From assembly GCA_003164045.1 (NCBI GenBank), contig PLRU01000034.1:72781-128138 (forward strand): a stretch of 55,358 nt of DNA. The letters run 5' to 3'. The notes under the pieces are model-generated. The model did not search any database, had not been told where the DNA came from, and saw only the letters and a list, made by a program, of their open reading frames with translations. The position numbers and the translations under genes were made by a program. This document shows positions 17,388 through 26,108 of the stretch, piece by piece; the first letter of the stretch is position 1; the number at the start of each line of letters is the position of its first letter. The DNA comes from Candidatus Lustribacter telmatis. GTDB lineage: Bacteria > Vulcanimicrobiota > Vulcanimicrobiia > Vulcanimicrobiales > Vulcanimicrobiaceae.

Positions 17388-18691
17388 CGGCTGGGCTCCG
17401 TGGCGGCGAGTTCGCGCGGACGGCGATCCATCTTCATCCGGCGTAAGAATTCCGGATCGTCGTCGAAGTCGACGCCGTCCGGCATGATGGCGGAATGCGA
17501 GCGGATGTCGTAGACGCTTCCATCGCGCGTAGCGGCGGGGATCGTACCCTCGTCGCGCAGCGCTTTGGCCGCGTTGATCGCAACGCGCCGCATCGCGATG
17601 ATCGCCGTATCGCTCGTCCCGAGGCGCTCGAGCGTGCGGTCGGCAATTGCGCCGGCGCTCTCGATCACGGCCGAGTCTTGCGCGCGCGTGCCCGGTATGC
17701 CCGAATACGTCTCCGTCCTCTGTTTCTGCCGATCGATCATGTAGTCGTTATCCGCGTTGTAGATCGGCCGCATCGTTCCCGGAATGAGCGGGATGTACGG
17801 CGAGAGCGGGCCGCTGCCGAGCTGGTACATGTCCTCGGCCGTCAAAGGCGTCTCGGGCCGATAGCTGACGCCGATGCCCCACGTATGCTCGTCGTCGGCC
17901 GGTACCCACATGCGCATATTGATAAAGCGTCCGATCTCCGGCGCGATCATCGTGTAAAACGGCATGAGGAAATGGTTGACGCGCCAGAGACTCGTACCGC
18001 CGGCCGCATCGCGGCGCGCGCCGAGCGCCACGCCGTAGGGCGTCTCATCGACTTTCCAGCTCGGCGCGGTGTCGTTGCGCATCGAGCTGCCCCAGATCGA
18101 CGTGGCGTGGTATTCTTCTTTGGGGTGCAGCACCTGATGCAGCGCGCTCACGTGCGACGAGTCGATCTCGCCCTCGACGCACTGCGCGTAATTGCACTCT
18201 TGCTGCCAGCGTGAAAAGTAGCGGTTCTCGCGCGGCACGCCGGTCCACTCGAATTGCGGCAGCACGGCCGACGACGGATCGGGCCCCATGAACGTCCAGA
18301 GCATGCCGCCGTGCGCGCGCACCGGATACGCCGTGATCGAGACGCGGCTCTTGAAATCGCTCGCCGCCGGCTCCGACGGCAAATCGACGCATTTTCCATC
18401 GATGTCGTATTTCCAGCCGTGATAGATGCAGCGGATGCCGCACCCCTCGTTACGGCCGTAGAACAGACTGGCGCGGCGATGCGCGCAGTTCTCGGCGATC
18501 AAGCCGAACTTGCCCTCGGTGTTGCAAAAGGCGAGCAACGACTCGCCGAGCAGCTTGACGCGCACGGGCGCACCGTCGGGCTCGACTTCGCTATCGATGA
18601 GGAACGGAATCCAAAACTGCCGCATCAGGTCGCCCATCGGCGTGCCGCGCGAAACGCGCGTCAGGATCTCGTTATCTTCCGCCTTTAGCAT
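17384..18691 (-). CDS. Rieske non-haem iron oxygenase, phthalate-dioxygenase type
   Basis: A 435-residue oxygenase. The Rieske cluster is C69-A-H71 and C88-I-Y-H91. The catalytic iron region is NYAQCVEGEIDSSHVSALH (residues 168-185), with D177, H180 and H185, the arrangement seen in phthalate 4,5-dioxygenase and related single-component terminal oxygenases. These hydroxylate or demethylate aromatic acids and need a separate reductase, which is not encoded in this window. It overlaps the FAD dehydrogenase gene by 20 bases and dctP by 4. The substrate is probably an aromatic acid, but this is an inference from the family. Confidence 0.9.
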   Translation of the reverse strand: MLKAEDNEILTRVSRGTPMGDLMRQFWIPFLIDSEVEPDGAPVRVKLLGESLLAFCNTEGKFGLIAENCAHRRASLFYGRNEGCGIRCIYHGWKYDIDGKCVDLPSEPAASDFKSRVSITAYPVRAHGGMLWTFMGPDPSSAVLPQFEWTGVPRENRYFSRWQQECNYAQCVEGEIDSSHVSALHQVLHPKEEYHATSIWGSSMRNDTAPSWKVDETPYGVALGARRDAAGGTSLWRVNHFLMPFYTMIAPEIGRFINMRMWVPADDEHTWGIGVSYRPETPLTAEDMYQLGSGPLSPYIPLIPGTMRPIYNADNDYMIDRQKQRTETYSGIPGTRAQDSAVIESAGAIADRTLERLGTSDTAIIAMRRVAINAAKALRDEGTIPAATRDGSVYDIRSHSAIMPDGVDFDDDPEFLRRMKMDRRPRELAATEPSR

Positions 18692-20198
18692 CGCTCTGGC
18701 GTCTTACGGCCGTGGAGGAACCTTCCTGCGCGGCGCGCCCTGCAAGCCGGCCGAAGACCGCGGCCGACACGAGTCCCGAGCCGCCGGGGTAGTTGAAGTA
18801 AAAGAGGCCGCCGACCATCTCGCCCGCTGCGTAAAGTCCCGGAATCGCCGCGCCTTCGATATCGATGACGCGCGTGCGCGCATCGATGCGCACGCCGCCG
18901 AACGTAAACGTGATGCCGAACGAGACCGGATGGGCTTCGAACGGCGGCCGTTCGATGCGCAGCGCCCAATTCGATTTTGGAATCGCTAGCCCGACGGTGC
19001 CGCGTCCGTCCTTGCGGCTCGGATCGTGCGGCACGTCGTCGCGCACCGCGGCGTTGTAGGCCTTGACCGTTTCGAGGAACGCGTTGCCGGCGACCCCGGT
19101 CAAACGCTCGGCCAACGCTTCGATTGTATCGGCGCGAATCGGAGCGACGCTCGGATCGCGATAGTCGTCGCTGAGCAGCGGTACGGTTTGCGCATCGAAG
19201 ATCTGCCACGCCACCGATCCCGGCTGCTCCATCACGGCGCGGCCGTACTTGGCGTAGGTCAGCGCGCGCAAATCTGCGCCCTCATCGACGAAGCGCCGGC
19301 CGGCCGCGTTGATGAAAATGCCGTGCATGAAATCATCGCGCTTGAACTTTTCGGCGATCGTTACGTCACCATAGGCCGGCGCATGGCGCGCCCAGCTCGC
19401 GGCATGACAGCCGGACCATTGGCCATACGGCTGCGCGCCCGCCTCGAGCGCCATGCGCAACCCATCACCCGTGTTGAAGCGAGTGCCGCGAACGGTCGCA
19501 AGATCCCAGCCCGGGCCGAGATAGCGCGTGCGCCACTCGACGTCCGATTCGAAGCCGCCGCTCGCCAGCACCACGGAACGCGCCTCAATATCGCGCGCTG
19601 CGCCGTCGCTCGTGCGTACGCTCGCGCCACACACGCCGCGTCCCTCGCGCAGTAACGCGATCGCGCGCGCGCCATAGCTCACAAGAACGCCGCGTTGCTC
19701 GAGCGAGTCGTAGAGCGCATCGATCAGGCCCGGGCCCAAACCGCGTGCCTCGACGGCGCTGCCGCCGTAGAACGTAACGTGACCGTCGACCGGCGGCGCT
19801 TGCGCCGACCACAACGGATCGTACGCCACGCCGCTCGCCATGAGCCAGCACAGCACCTCGAAACTCTCATCGACGACGAGGCGGCTCAACATCGGATCGG
19901 CCCGCCCTTCGGTCACCCGCCCGATGTCGGCGAAATAGCGTTCGGCCGGATAGGCGCCGAAGTCGGTCTTCGCGATCGTCGCGGCGTCCAGATCGGGGAG
20001 CAAGCGCCGGATATCGTCGATGCCGCGGTACACCGCGCGCAGCGCGCCGTTCGAAAAGCGCGTGTTCCCGCCGCGCTCGGCACGCGGCGCACGCTCGAGT
20101 AAGCGCACGGAAGCGCCGGCCTCGTTGGCCGCGATCGCGGCGGAAAGCCCCGCAATCCCGCCGCCCACGACGAGGACGTCGATAGGTCCCTCGGTCAT
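18672..20198 (-). CDS. FAD-dependent dehydrogenase, tricarballylate dehydrogenase/fumarate reductase flavoprotein type
   Basis: A 508-residue flavoprotein. The FAD motif is VLVVGGGIAGLSAAIAANEAG, then GGNTRFSNGALR; the centre has VVLASGGFESDVEWR and GDGLRMALEAGAQ; the C terminus ends with GLYAAGEMVGGLFYFNYPGG. This layout matches TcuA-like dehydrogenases, which desaturate a C-C bond beside a carboxylate. I start at ATG 20198, which overlaps the permease stop (ATGA); the much longer upstream frame is a shadow of the transporter genes. No export signal is visible, so it should be cytoplasmic. Acceptor partners such as TcuB are absent. Confidence 0.87.
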   Translation of the reverse strand: MTEGPIDVLVVGGGIAGLSAAIAANEAGASVRLLERAPRAERGGNTRFSNGALRAVYRGIDDIRRLLPDLDAATIAKTDFGAYPAERYFADIGRVTEGRADPMLSRLVVDESFEVLCWLMASGVAYDPLWSAQAPPVDGHVTFYGGSAVEARGLGPGLIDALYDSLEQRGVLVSYGARAIALLREGRGVCGASVRTSDGAARDIEARSVVLASGGFESDVEWRTRYLGPGWDLATVRGTRFNTGDGLRMALEAGAQPYGQWSGCHAASWARHAPAYGDVTIAEKFKRDDFMHGIFINAAGRRFVDEGADLRALTYAKYGRAVMEQPGSVAWQIFDAQTVPLLSDDYRDPSVAPIRADTIEALAERLTGVAGNAFLETVKAYNAAVRDDVPHDPSRKDGRGTVGLAIPKSNWALRIERPPFEAHPVSFGITFTFGGVRIDARTRVIDIEGAAIPGLYAAGEMVGGLFYFNYPGGSGLVSAAVFGRLAGRAAQEGSSTAVRRQSDAKGGR

Positions 20199-20965
20199 CG
20201 CCGGCGCCACGGCATCAGGCGGTGCTCGATCTCTTGCAAGATGGCGGTCGACGCGACGCCCAGCACGCCGATCAAGACGATGCCGACGAACATACGATCG
20301 ACTTGCAAGATCTGCCACGACGTCCAGATCAGCTGGCCGATGCCGCTGTCGGCCGAAACGAATTCCGCCGCAACGATCACCAGAAACGACGTGCCGAGCG
20401 CGAGCCGCAGACCGGCGAAGATTTGCGGCAGCGCGCCGAAAAAGATCACTTCGCGAAACATCATGCTCGCACCGGCGCCGAAATTCTTCGCGGCATCCAC
20501 ATAGATGTTCTCGATGTTGGCCGCACCGGCGTACGTGCTGATCAGCACCGGGAAGAACGTTGCGATTGCCACCAGCACGACCTTCGACATCTCGCCGATA
20601 CCGAACGCGAGCAAGAGCAGCGGCATCAACGCGATCTTTGGAATCGGATAGATCGCCGCAACCAACGGGTCGAGGACGTAGCGCAGCGGCTTGAACATCG
20701 CCATCAAGAGGCCGACCGCGACGCCGGGGATCACGCCCAGCGCGTAGCCCGCACCGACGCGAAAGAGCGTGATCGAGACGTTCTTCCACAATTCGCCCGA
20801 CTGCGCGAGGTCGAAGAAGCGCACGACGACGGCGCTCGGCGGCGGCACGAAGCGAGCGTCGAGCCAACCGAGCCGCACGACGGCTTCCCACACCAGCAAG
20901 AACACGACCGGTGAGGCGATCTCGAGAATCCGCTGGCGACGGCGCTCGGCGCGCGGACTCTTCAT
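20195..20965 (-). CDS. ABC transporter permease, SsuC/TauC type
   Basis: A 256-residue inner-membrane protein with six helices. The class signature is visible around GVGAGYALGVIPGVAVGLLMAM in the N half and the EAA-like loop (AAKNFGAGASMMFREVIFFGALPQIFAGLR) in the middle, followed by AEFVSADSGIGQLIW. ATG 20965 overlaps the ATPase stop (ATGA) and gives the usual length; a further-upstream start would add a basic tail. It forms an importer with the neighbouring ATPase and SBP. Confidence 0.92.
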   Translation of the reverse strand: MKSPRAERRRQRILEIASPVVFLLVWEAVVRLGWLDARFVPPPSAVVVRFFDLAQSGELWKNVSITLFRVGAGYALGVIPGVAVGLLMAMFKPLRYVLDPLVAAIYPIPKIALMPLLLLAFGIGEMSKVVLVAIATFFPVLISTYAGAANIENIYVDAAKNFGAGASMMFREVIFFGALPQIFAGLRLALGTSFLVIVAAEFVSADSGIGQLIWTSWQILQVDRMFVGIVLIGVLGVASTAILQEIEHRLMPWRRR

Positions 20966-21765
20966 ACGCCCTCGTGCTCGCGCCGCGCCTGCAGCACTTC
21001 CGCTTCCAACACGTTCCACATCCGCAGCTTCAATTCGCCGAACATTGGAGTCGCGCTCACTTCGATCGTATCGCGCGGCCGCGGAAAGGGCACGATGACC
21101 TCATCCTTGATGCGCGCCGGTTGCGCCGTCAGCACGACGGCGCGGTCGCCGAGCATGAGCGCTTCTTCGAGCGAATGCGTGATGTAAATGACGGTCGTGC
21201 CGGTTTGCTCGCAGATATTGGCGAGTTCGGCCTGCAGGATCGCCCGGTTCTGCGCGTCGAGCGAGGCGAACGGCTCGTCCATCAGCAGCACGGCCGGATC
21301 CGTTACCAAAGCGCGTGCGATCGCGGCGCGCTGCTTCATCCCGCCCGAAATCTGACTTGGATAGTGGTCGCGAAAGCGCGAGAGGCCGACGAGCCGGAGC
21401 GCTTCATCGACGCGCGCCGTATACTGGGCGCGAGCCATGCCGCGCGCGCGTAAGCCGAACGCGATGTTATCGCCGACGGTTTTCCACGGAAAGATGCTCG
21501 CTTCTTGGAACACCATCGCGTTACGCACGCCGCCCTCGGCTGCATCGATGCGCACTTCGCCCGAGTCCGGTTCCTCTAATCCCGCCAAGATGCGAAGCAG
21601 CGTCGACTTGCCGCAGCCCGATGGTCCGACGAAACACACGAACTCACCGGGGGCGATCGAAATGCTCAGATCGTCGATCGCGACGACGGAGTTCTTGCCC
21701 GACTCAAACGTCTTACGAAGGTGAACGATCTCGATCGCCGCGCCGCGGCGCGCGGCTACCGGCAT
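20962..21765 (-). CDS. ABC transporter ATP-binding protein, SsuB/TauB type
   Basis: A 267-residue ATPase. Walker A is G47-PSGCGKS-T55, the signature is ISGGMKQR, Walker B is VLLMDEPFASLD and the switch histidine is in YITHSLEEAL. The SIFPWKTVGDNIAFGL Q-loop region is typical of nitrate/sulfonate importers. I take ATG 21765, giving a 10-base overlap with the SBP gene; the longer frame adds an arginine-rich tail of no family resemblance. It energises the permease encoded next. Confidence 0.93.
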   Translation of the reverse strand: MPVAARRGAAIEIVHLRKTFESGKNSVVAIDDLSISIAPGEFVCFVGPSGCGKSTLLRILAGLEEPDSGEVRIDAAEGGVRNAMVFQEASIFPWKTVGDNIAFGLRARGMARAQYTARVDEALRLVGLSRFRDHYPSQISGGMKQRAAIARALVTDPAVLLMDEPFASLDAQNRAILQAELANICEQTGTTVIYITHSLEEALMLGDRAVVLTAQPARIKDEVIVPFPRPRDTIEVSATPMFGELKLRMWNVLEAEVLQARREHEGV

Positions 21766-22805
21766 CCGGGCTGATGGTCGTCGTGCGCGAGCCGGAACGG
21801 TCCGACGCTCGCGCGCGCTTGCGCGACCCATGCCGGCGGCGCCAACTCCGATTCAGCCACCGGCGCGTTGACGAGTTTTTCTTTCACGTAGAAGTCTTGG
21901 ATGTCCATGATGCTCGGCATTGGAATGCGGCCGTCGACATCCATCGACGTCCAATCGATGCGCTCGATCAGCGCCGTATCCGATACGTTCGAATACTTGG
22001 CCAAAATGCGCACGACGTCGGCCCGGTTCGCACCGTGATGAAACGCTTCGCAGTAATACCGCGTGGCTCGTATCGTCGCCGCGACGAACGCCTTCGCCGC
22101 GTCCGGATGCGCGGCGGCCCAGTCGCGGTTCATTTCGAGCACCGACGCCGCCATCGGGCGCGGCGTGATGTACTTATCGGTATTGAGAAATCGAAAGGCG
22201 ATGCCCTTATCGGCGGTCGCGTCCTGCAGCGGCGACACCATCAGGGCCAGATCGATCGCTCCGGTTGCAAGCGCGGCCGGCTGCTCCGAGAACGGCAGAA
22301 ATTTCACCTGAACGTCGGCCAGCGTCATCCCGGCACCCTGCAACGTTTTGAGCAATTCGTAGGACAGGTCCGTCCCGGTTTGATCGATCGCGATGATCTT
22401 GCCTTTGAGATCGGCCGGCGTCTTGAGCAGGCCGCGTAAGGCCATGCGCGCCATCAGATAGTGGTTGATCGGCGTGACGGCGCGCGAGAGCACGAGTGCG
22501 ACGGGCAGCTTGCGCGCGAACGAGTTGAAGAAGCCGGCGGTCACGGCTCCGCCGACGAGTTGCAGCCGGTTCGTCGAGAGCAACGCCGCCTGATCGGCAG
22601 GCGAGCCGGCGTTGGTCAACTGCACGTCGAGACCGGCCGCTTCGTAGTAGCCTTTGTCTTTGGCGATGTAGAGCGGCGCGCCGGTGAGCGAGGGAATGTT
22701 GCCGATCACGACCGGGATCAGATCGGCCGCACGCGCGTTCGGCGCCGGCGCGATGCCGAGCGCAAGGATCGTCAGAAAAACGAGGGCTCGCATCGCTATT
22801 CGCAT
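21756..22805 (-). CDS. ABC transporter solute-binding protein, NMT1/SsuA-like
   Basis: A 349-residue exported protein: hydrophobic leader to about APNARA, then IPSLTGAPLYIAKDKGYYEAAGLDV and GSPADQAALLSTNRLQLVGG. It lies immediately upstream of its ATPase and permease, so the three form a complete importer. ATG 22805 is preferred because it leaves a normal-length leader; 22817 and 22793 are alternatives. The ligand is not predictable; related proteins bind sulfonates, pyrimidine precursors or aromatic acids. Confidence 0.88.
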   Translation of the reverse strand: MRIAMRALVFLTILALGIAPAPNARAADLIPVVIGNIPSLTGAPLYIAKDKGYYEAAGLDVQLTNAGSPADQAALLSTNRLQLVGGAVTAGFFNSFARKLPVALVLSRAVTPINHYLMARMALRGLLKTPADLKGKIIAIDQTGTDLSYELLKTLQGAGMTLADVQVKFLPFSEQPAALATGAIDLALMVSPLQDATADKGIAFRFLNTDKYITPRPMAASVLEMNRDWAAAHPDAAKAFVAATIRATRYYCEAFHHGANRADVVRILAKYSNVSDTALIERIDWTSMDVDGRIPMPSIMDIQDFYVKEKLVNAPVAESELAPPAWVAQARASVGPFRLAHDDHQPGCR

Positions 22806-22846
22806 CCCGGGGTGCATACCGTCGCTGGCGCGGGAATCCTGTCCGC

Positions 22847-23470
22847 TCAGAGCCCGGCGTCTTGCAGCCAAGGCTGCTCGCGGCGCGTCTTCGCTTCCCA
22901 TGCCTCGATTGCCGCGGCCCGGCGTAACGTGAGCGCGATCAAGTCCGTGCCTTCGAGCAACGCCAGCCGATCCGCAGCATCGATCGTAAACGCATACCGG
23001 CGGCCGTTTGGTGCGGCGACGTGCGGATCGCGCAGGTCGACGGTAAACGCCCCCGCGCCGCCCACCGCGACGACGTCGTCTTCAAATGCCGCGCGCTCCG
23101 CCGGATCGAGCACGATCGGCAGCACGCCGTTGCGCAGCGCGTTCTCGCGGTACGTCTCGGCAAAGCTGCGCGCGACGATCGCGCGAATGCCGAAGGCCGT
23201 TAAGGCCCAGACCGCGCTCTCGCGCGCGCTGCCGCAACCGAACTGCGCGCCCGTCACGAGGATGCTCGCATTGCGGTAGGGTGCGCGGTTGAATACGCAG
23301 TCCGGATCTTCGCTGCCGTCGGGCAAACGGCGCTTGCGCGCGAAGAACAGCGCGGCATAATCGGGTTCGAGCAGGCGCGAGCGATCCGACACCGGCGCGA
23401 TCGCATCGGTATCGATATCGTCGATCAGCAACGGCGCGGCGACGCCGGTAAACGTGCGAAACGGTTCCAT
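22847..23470 (-). CDS. leuD: 3-isopropylmalate dehydratase small subunit-like (LeuD family)
   Basis: A 207-residue swivelling subunit of the aconitase superfamily. It shows DDIDTDAIAP near the N terminus, VTGAQFGCGSARESAVWAL with the substrate-binding GCGSARE loop, and FAETYRENALRNGVLPI. It pairs with the LeuC-type subunit 2 bases upstream. The enzyme moves a hydroxyl group by dehydration and rehydration. The surrounding transporter and oxygenase genes suggest a catabolic paralogue and not the leucine enzyme, but the sequence alone does not decide. ATG 23470 is well placed; the upstream frame is a shadow of leuC. Confidence 0.88.
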   Translation of the reverse strand: MEPFRTFTGVAAPLLIDDIDTDAIAPVSDRSRLLEPDYAALFFARKRRLPDGSEDPDCVFNRAPYRNASILVTGAQFGCGSARESAVWALTAFGIRAIVARSFAETYRENALRNGVLPIVLDPAERAAFEDDVVAVGGAGAFTVDLRDPHVAAPNGRRYAFTIDAADRLALLEGTDLIALTLRRAAAIEAWEAKTRREQPWLQDAGL

Positions 23471-23472
23471 CG

Positions 23473-24885
23473 CTACGTTTTGCGAACGTCGGCGAAGCGG
23501 CCGGCAAGGGCGGAAGCGACGGCGGTGCGCGGACTCACCAAATGCGTGCGCACGCCGCGGCCTTGGCGGTCTTCGAAGTTCCGATTGCTCGTCGATGCGC
23601 AGCGCTCGCCCGGCAAGCCCGAGTCGGTGCTTCCCGCCGAGCACATCGAACATCCCGCTTCGTGCCACTCAAAGCCGGCGGCGCGAAAGATCGCATCGAA
23701 CCCCAGCGCTTCCGCCGCGCGTTTGACTGCCGTCGAGCCCGGCACGACGATCGCGCGTACGCCCGCCGCCACGCGCCCTCCGCGCACCTGACCGGCCGCG
23801 GCACGCAGATCGTCGAGCCGGGCGTTGGTGCACGAACCGATGAAGACGCGTTCCAGCGGACGGCCGGCGAGCGAGTCACCGGGCGCGAGCTGCATGTAGA
23901 TCAGTGCGCGTTCGAGCGCGGGCCGCCGCGCCGGATCGGCGCGCGCCGGATCGGGCACGGTCCCCGTAATCGGAATGACCATGCTCGGATCGGTCCCCCA
24001 CGTGATCTGCGGTTCGATCGCATCGCACGATACGTCGAGCGTCCGGTCGAACGACGCATCATCGTCACTGCGCAGCGTTTGCCAACGCAGCCGCGCCGCT
24101 GCGAGCGCGTCGCCGTCGAGCCGCCACGGGCACGTCTCGAGCCACGCCAAGGTCGTCGCGTCGGGCGCGATGATGGCGCTGCGCGCGCCCATCTCGATCG
24201 CCATGTTGCACAGCGTGAAGCGCTGCTCCATCGGCATGGCCTCGACGACCGCGCCGGCATACTCGACGATGAACCCGCGGGCGCCGTGGATACCCAACTC
24301 GCCGATGAGCGAGAGCACGACATCTTTCGCATCCACACCGTGCTGCAGCGTGCCGTCGAGCCGGACGCGCATCGTGCGCGGTTTCTCGAGTGCGACCGTT
24401 TGAGTCGCCAGCACGTGCGCGAGATCCGTCGTTCCGCAGCCGAAGGCTAAGGCGCCGAGCGCGCCCACGGTGCTCGCATGACTGTCGGAACACACGTGCG
24501 TTGCGCCGGGCAGCACGAGCCCAAGCTCCGGCGCGACGACGTGCGAGATGCCTTGCTCGGCAGAGCCGATATCAAAAAAACGAAAGGCGTGGCGGGCGGC
24601 GCCGGCTCGCACGGCCGAGGCGATCGCCGCAACGGCCGGCGTGAGCACTTCATCCCGGCCGGGTTGCGTTCCGATCGTGTGATCGATCGTTGCGAAGGCC
24701 AGATCCGGCCGGCGCATCGGCCGTCCGCTCGTCTCGAGCAAGCGAATCGCATCCGGCGCGCGAACCTCATCCATGACGACGCGATCCGCATAGATCAGAT
24801 CGCGTCCGTCGTCACGCTGACCGACAAGGTGATCGGCCCAGATCTTGTCGACCAGCGTGCGGCCGGCCGAACCTATTCGGGCCAA
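23473..24885 (-). CDS. leuC: 3-isopropylmalate dehydratase large subunit-like (LeuC family)
   Basis: A 470-residue iron-sulfur hydratase subunit. Family features in order: RTLVDKIWADHLV, ATIDHTIGTQ, CSDSHASTVGALGALAFGCGTTD, FIGSCTNARLDDLRAA and HEAGCSMCSAG; the cysteines of the second, third and last elements bind the [4Fe-4S] cluster. The start is TTG 24885, overlapping the upstream gene by 13 bases; it has a purine-rich run too close to the codon, so the exact start is uncertain. Forms a heterodimer with the LeuD-like subunit. In this operon it may hydrate an unsaturated acid made by the FAD dehydrogenase. Confidence 0.9.
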   Translation of the reverse strand: MARIGSAGRTLVDKIWADHLVGQRDDGRDLIYADRVVMDEVRAPDAIRLLETSGRPMRRPDLAFATIDHTIGTQPGRDEVLTPAVAAIASAVRAGAARHAFRFFDIGSAEQGISHVVAPELGLVLPGATHVCSDSHASTVGALGALAFGCGTTDLAHVLATQTVALEKPRTMRVRLDGTLQHGVDAKDVVLSLIGELGIHGARGFIVEYAGAVVEAMPMEQRFTLCNMAIEMGARSAIIAPDATTLAWLETCPWRLDGDALAAARLRWQTLRSDDDASFDRTLDVSCDAIEPQITWGTDPSMVIPITGTVPDPARADPARRPALERALIYMQLAPGDSLAGRPLERVFIGSCTNARLDDLRAAAGQVRGGRVAAGVRAIVVPGSTAVKRAAEALGFDAIFRAAGFEWHEAGCSMCSAGSTDSGLPGERCASTSNRNFEDRQGRGVRTHLVSPRTAVASALAGRFADVRKT

Positions 24886-26093
24886 CCTTCGAGCAGATCG
24901 ACCGGGTCGCCGTACTTCGCGGCGAAGTCGCGTACGGGTTCGTCGCGCAGCGCGTCGAGAAACCCATCGGTCACGAGCGGTACGTCGCCGACGACCACGG
25001 TACTGTCAAAGGTGACGAGATCCATGTGGATCGGCGGCTCTTCCCAATTCGGCAGCATGCGGCGAATGTAGCGGCTCGGTCCCGCGAGGTCGATGCCGAA
25101 ATGCAGCGCACCCGGCGAATTCGATCCGGCCGGATAGAGCGTGTGCCGCGGCGCCTTCGGGTTGAAACCACAACCGAGTTCGACCAGCCGCCCGCCGAGG
25201 AGCATCTCGCGCAGGTCGGCGGCATCGGAGGATTCGCCGGTGACTTCAACGATCGCGTCGTCCTGCCAGCGCACGCCGATGCGTTCCGCGAACGGTCGCG
25301 GAAAGCCGACCGCCCATTGCGGATAGATCGTACCGTTGAGCGGCATCACGGCCCGGTCGCGATCGATCTTCAGCGCCGTGCGCTCGTAGATGTTCGGGCC
25401 GTGCGTCGAGAGATAGTGAACGTAGGCGCCGGGCTTGTCCGCCACCAGCTCGCCTTTCCAGCGATTCGTGCTCATGAGCTGCTCGGCCCATTCGGGCGTT
25501 ACGTCGTACTTCCAATTCGAGCCACGGCGATCGGTGATCACGAGCGGACCCTTCTTCGCACCGCGCAAATAGCGCGCGCGAGTCGCGCGTACGATCTCGC
25601 TGATGACCTCGATCGGAAACCGCGCTTGCGGCGTATCGAGCAGATCGAGATCGCGGAAGTAGGTGATCTTCACCCAGCGCTGACCGCGCTCGCGGCGCAG
25701 CATCTGTGCGTGCGGATCGGAGACGGAACAGAACCACGTCGAGACGACGAACGTCGCCGGGTCGAGGATCGCCTTGATGTCGTCGGGGATCTCGGTCTGC
25801 TGCGTCGACGGATAGACGATCGCCGTCGGCTTCGGACCGCGGGCTCGCGAGAAGCCGTCGATCGCGTTGATCACGCGCGGGTCGATCAGCCGGTCGAGCA
25901 GCAGCACCACTTTGTCGTCGTTGTGGATGTCGAACATCTTGGCGAAGTTGTCGAGTGCGCCGAAGAAGTTCAGCGTCTTGAGCGCATCGTTGCTCTCGCC
26001 CACCGGCATGGCGCGTCCCACGCGTTCCATGTAGTTGCGCGCTCCGATGTCGATGCCGGTGCTGATCTCAACGGGCCGATCGTAGGTGCTCAT
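24873..26093 (-). CDS. M29 aminopeptidase-like / NicX-like metalloprotein
   Basis: A 406-residue cytoplasmic protein I place only loosely. Its C-terminal third has LVELGCGFNPKAPRH, GALHFGIDLAGPSRY, PPIHMDLVTFDSTVVVG, resembling the metal-binding region (GWGLNP, HxD) of the M29-like fold that includes thermophilic aminopeptidases and the 2,5-dihydroxypyridine dioxygenase NicX. The N-terminal half (DDKVVLLLDRLIDPRVINAIDGFSRARG) matches the beginning of the same fold. It follows an SBP gene by 15 bases and precedes leuC in the operon, so an enzymatic role in the pathway, perhaps ring opening or amide hydrolysis, is likely but unproven. Confidence 0.6.
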   Translation of the reverse strand: MSTYDRPVEISTGIDIGARNYMERVGRAMPVGESNDALKTLNFFGALDNFAKMFDIHNDDKVVLLLDRLIDPRVINAIDGFSRARGPKPTAIVYPSTQQTEIPDDIKAILDPATFVVSTWFCSVSDPHAQMLRRERGQRWVKITYFRDLDLLDTPQARFPIEVISEIVRATRARYLRGAKKGPLVITDRRGSNWKYDVTPEWAEQLMSTNRWKGELVADKPGAYVHYLSTHGPNIYERTALKIDRDRAVMPLNGTIYPQWAVGFPRPFAERIGVRWQDDAIVEVTGESSDAADLREMLLGGRLVELGCGFNPKAPRHTLYPAGSNSPGALHFGIDLAGPSRYIRRMLPNWEEPPIHMDLVTFDSTVVVGDVPLVTDGFLDALRDEPVRDFAAKYGDPVDLLEGWPE

Positions 26094-26108
26094 GTTGGTT
26101 CCTCTGCG

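Noticed and set aside
22847..24885. LeuC/LeuD as ordinary leucine-biosynthesis genes
   Set aside because: Not excluded, but no leuA or leuB is present and the pair is embedded in a transporter and oxygenase operon, so I treat it as probably catabolic.
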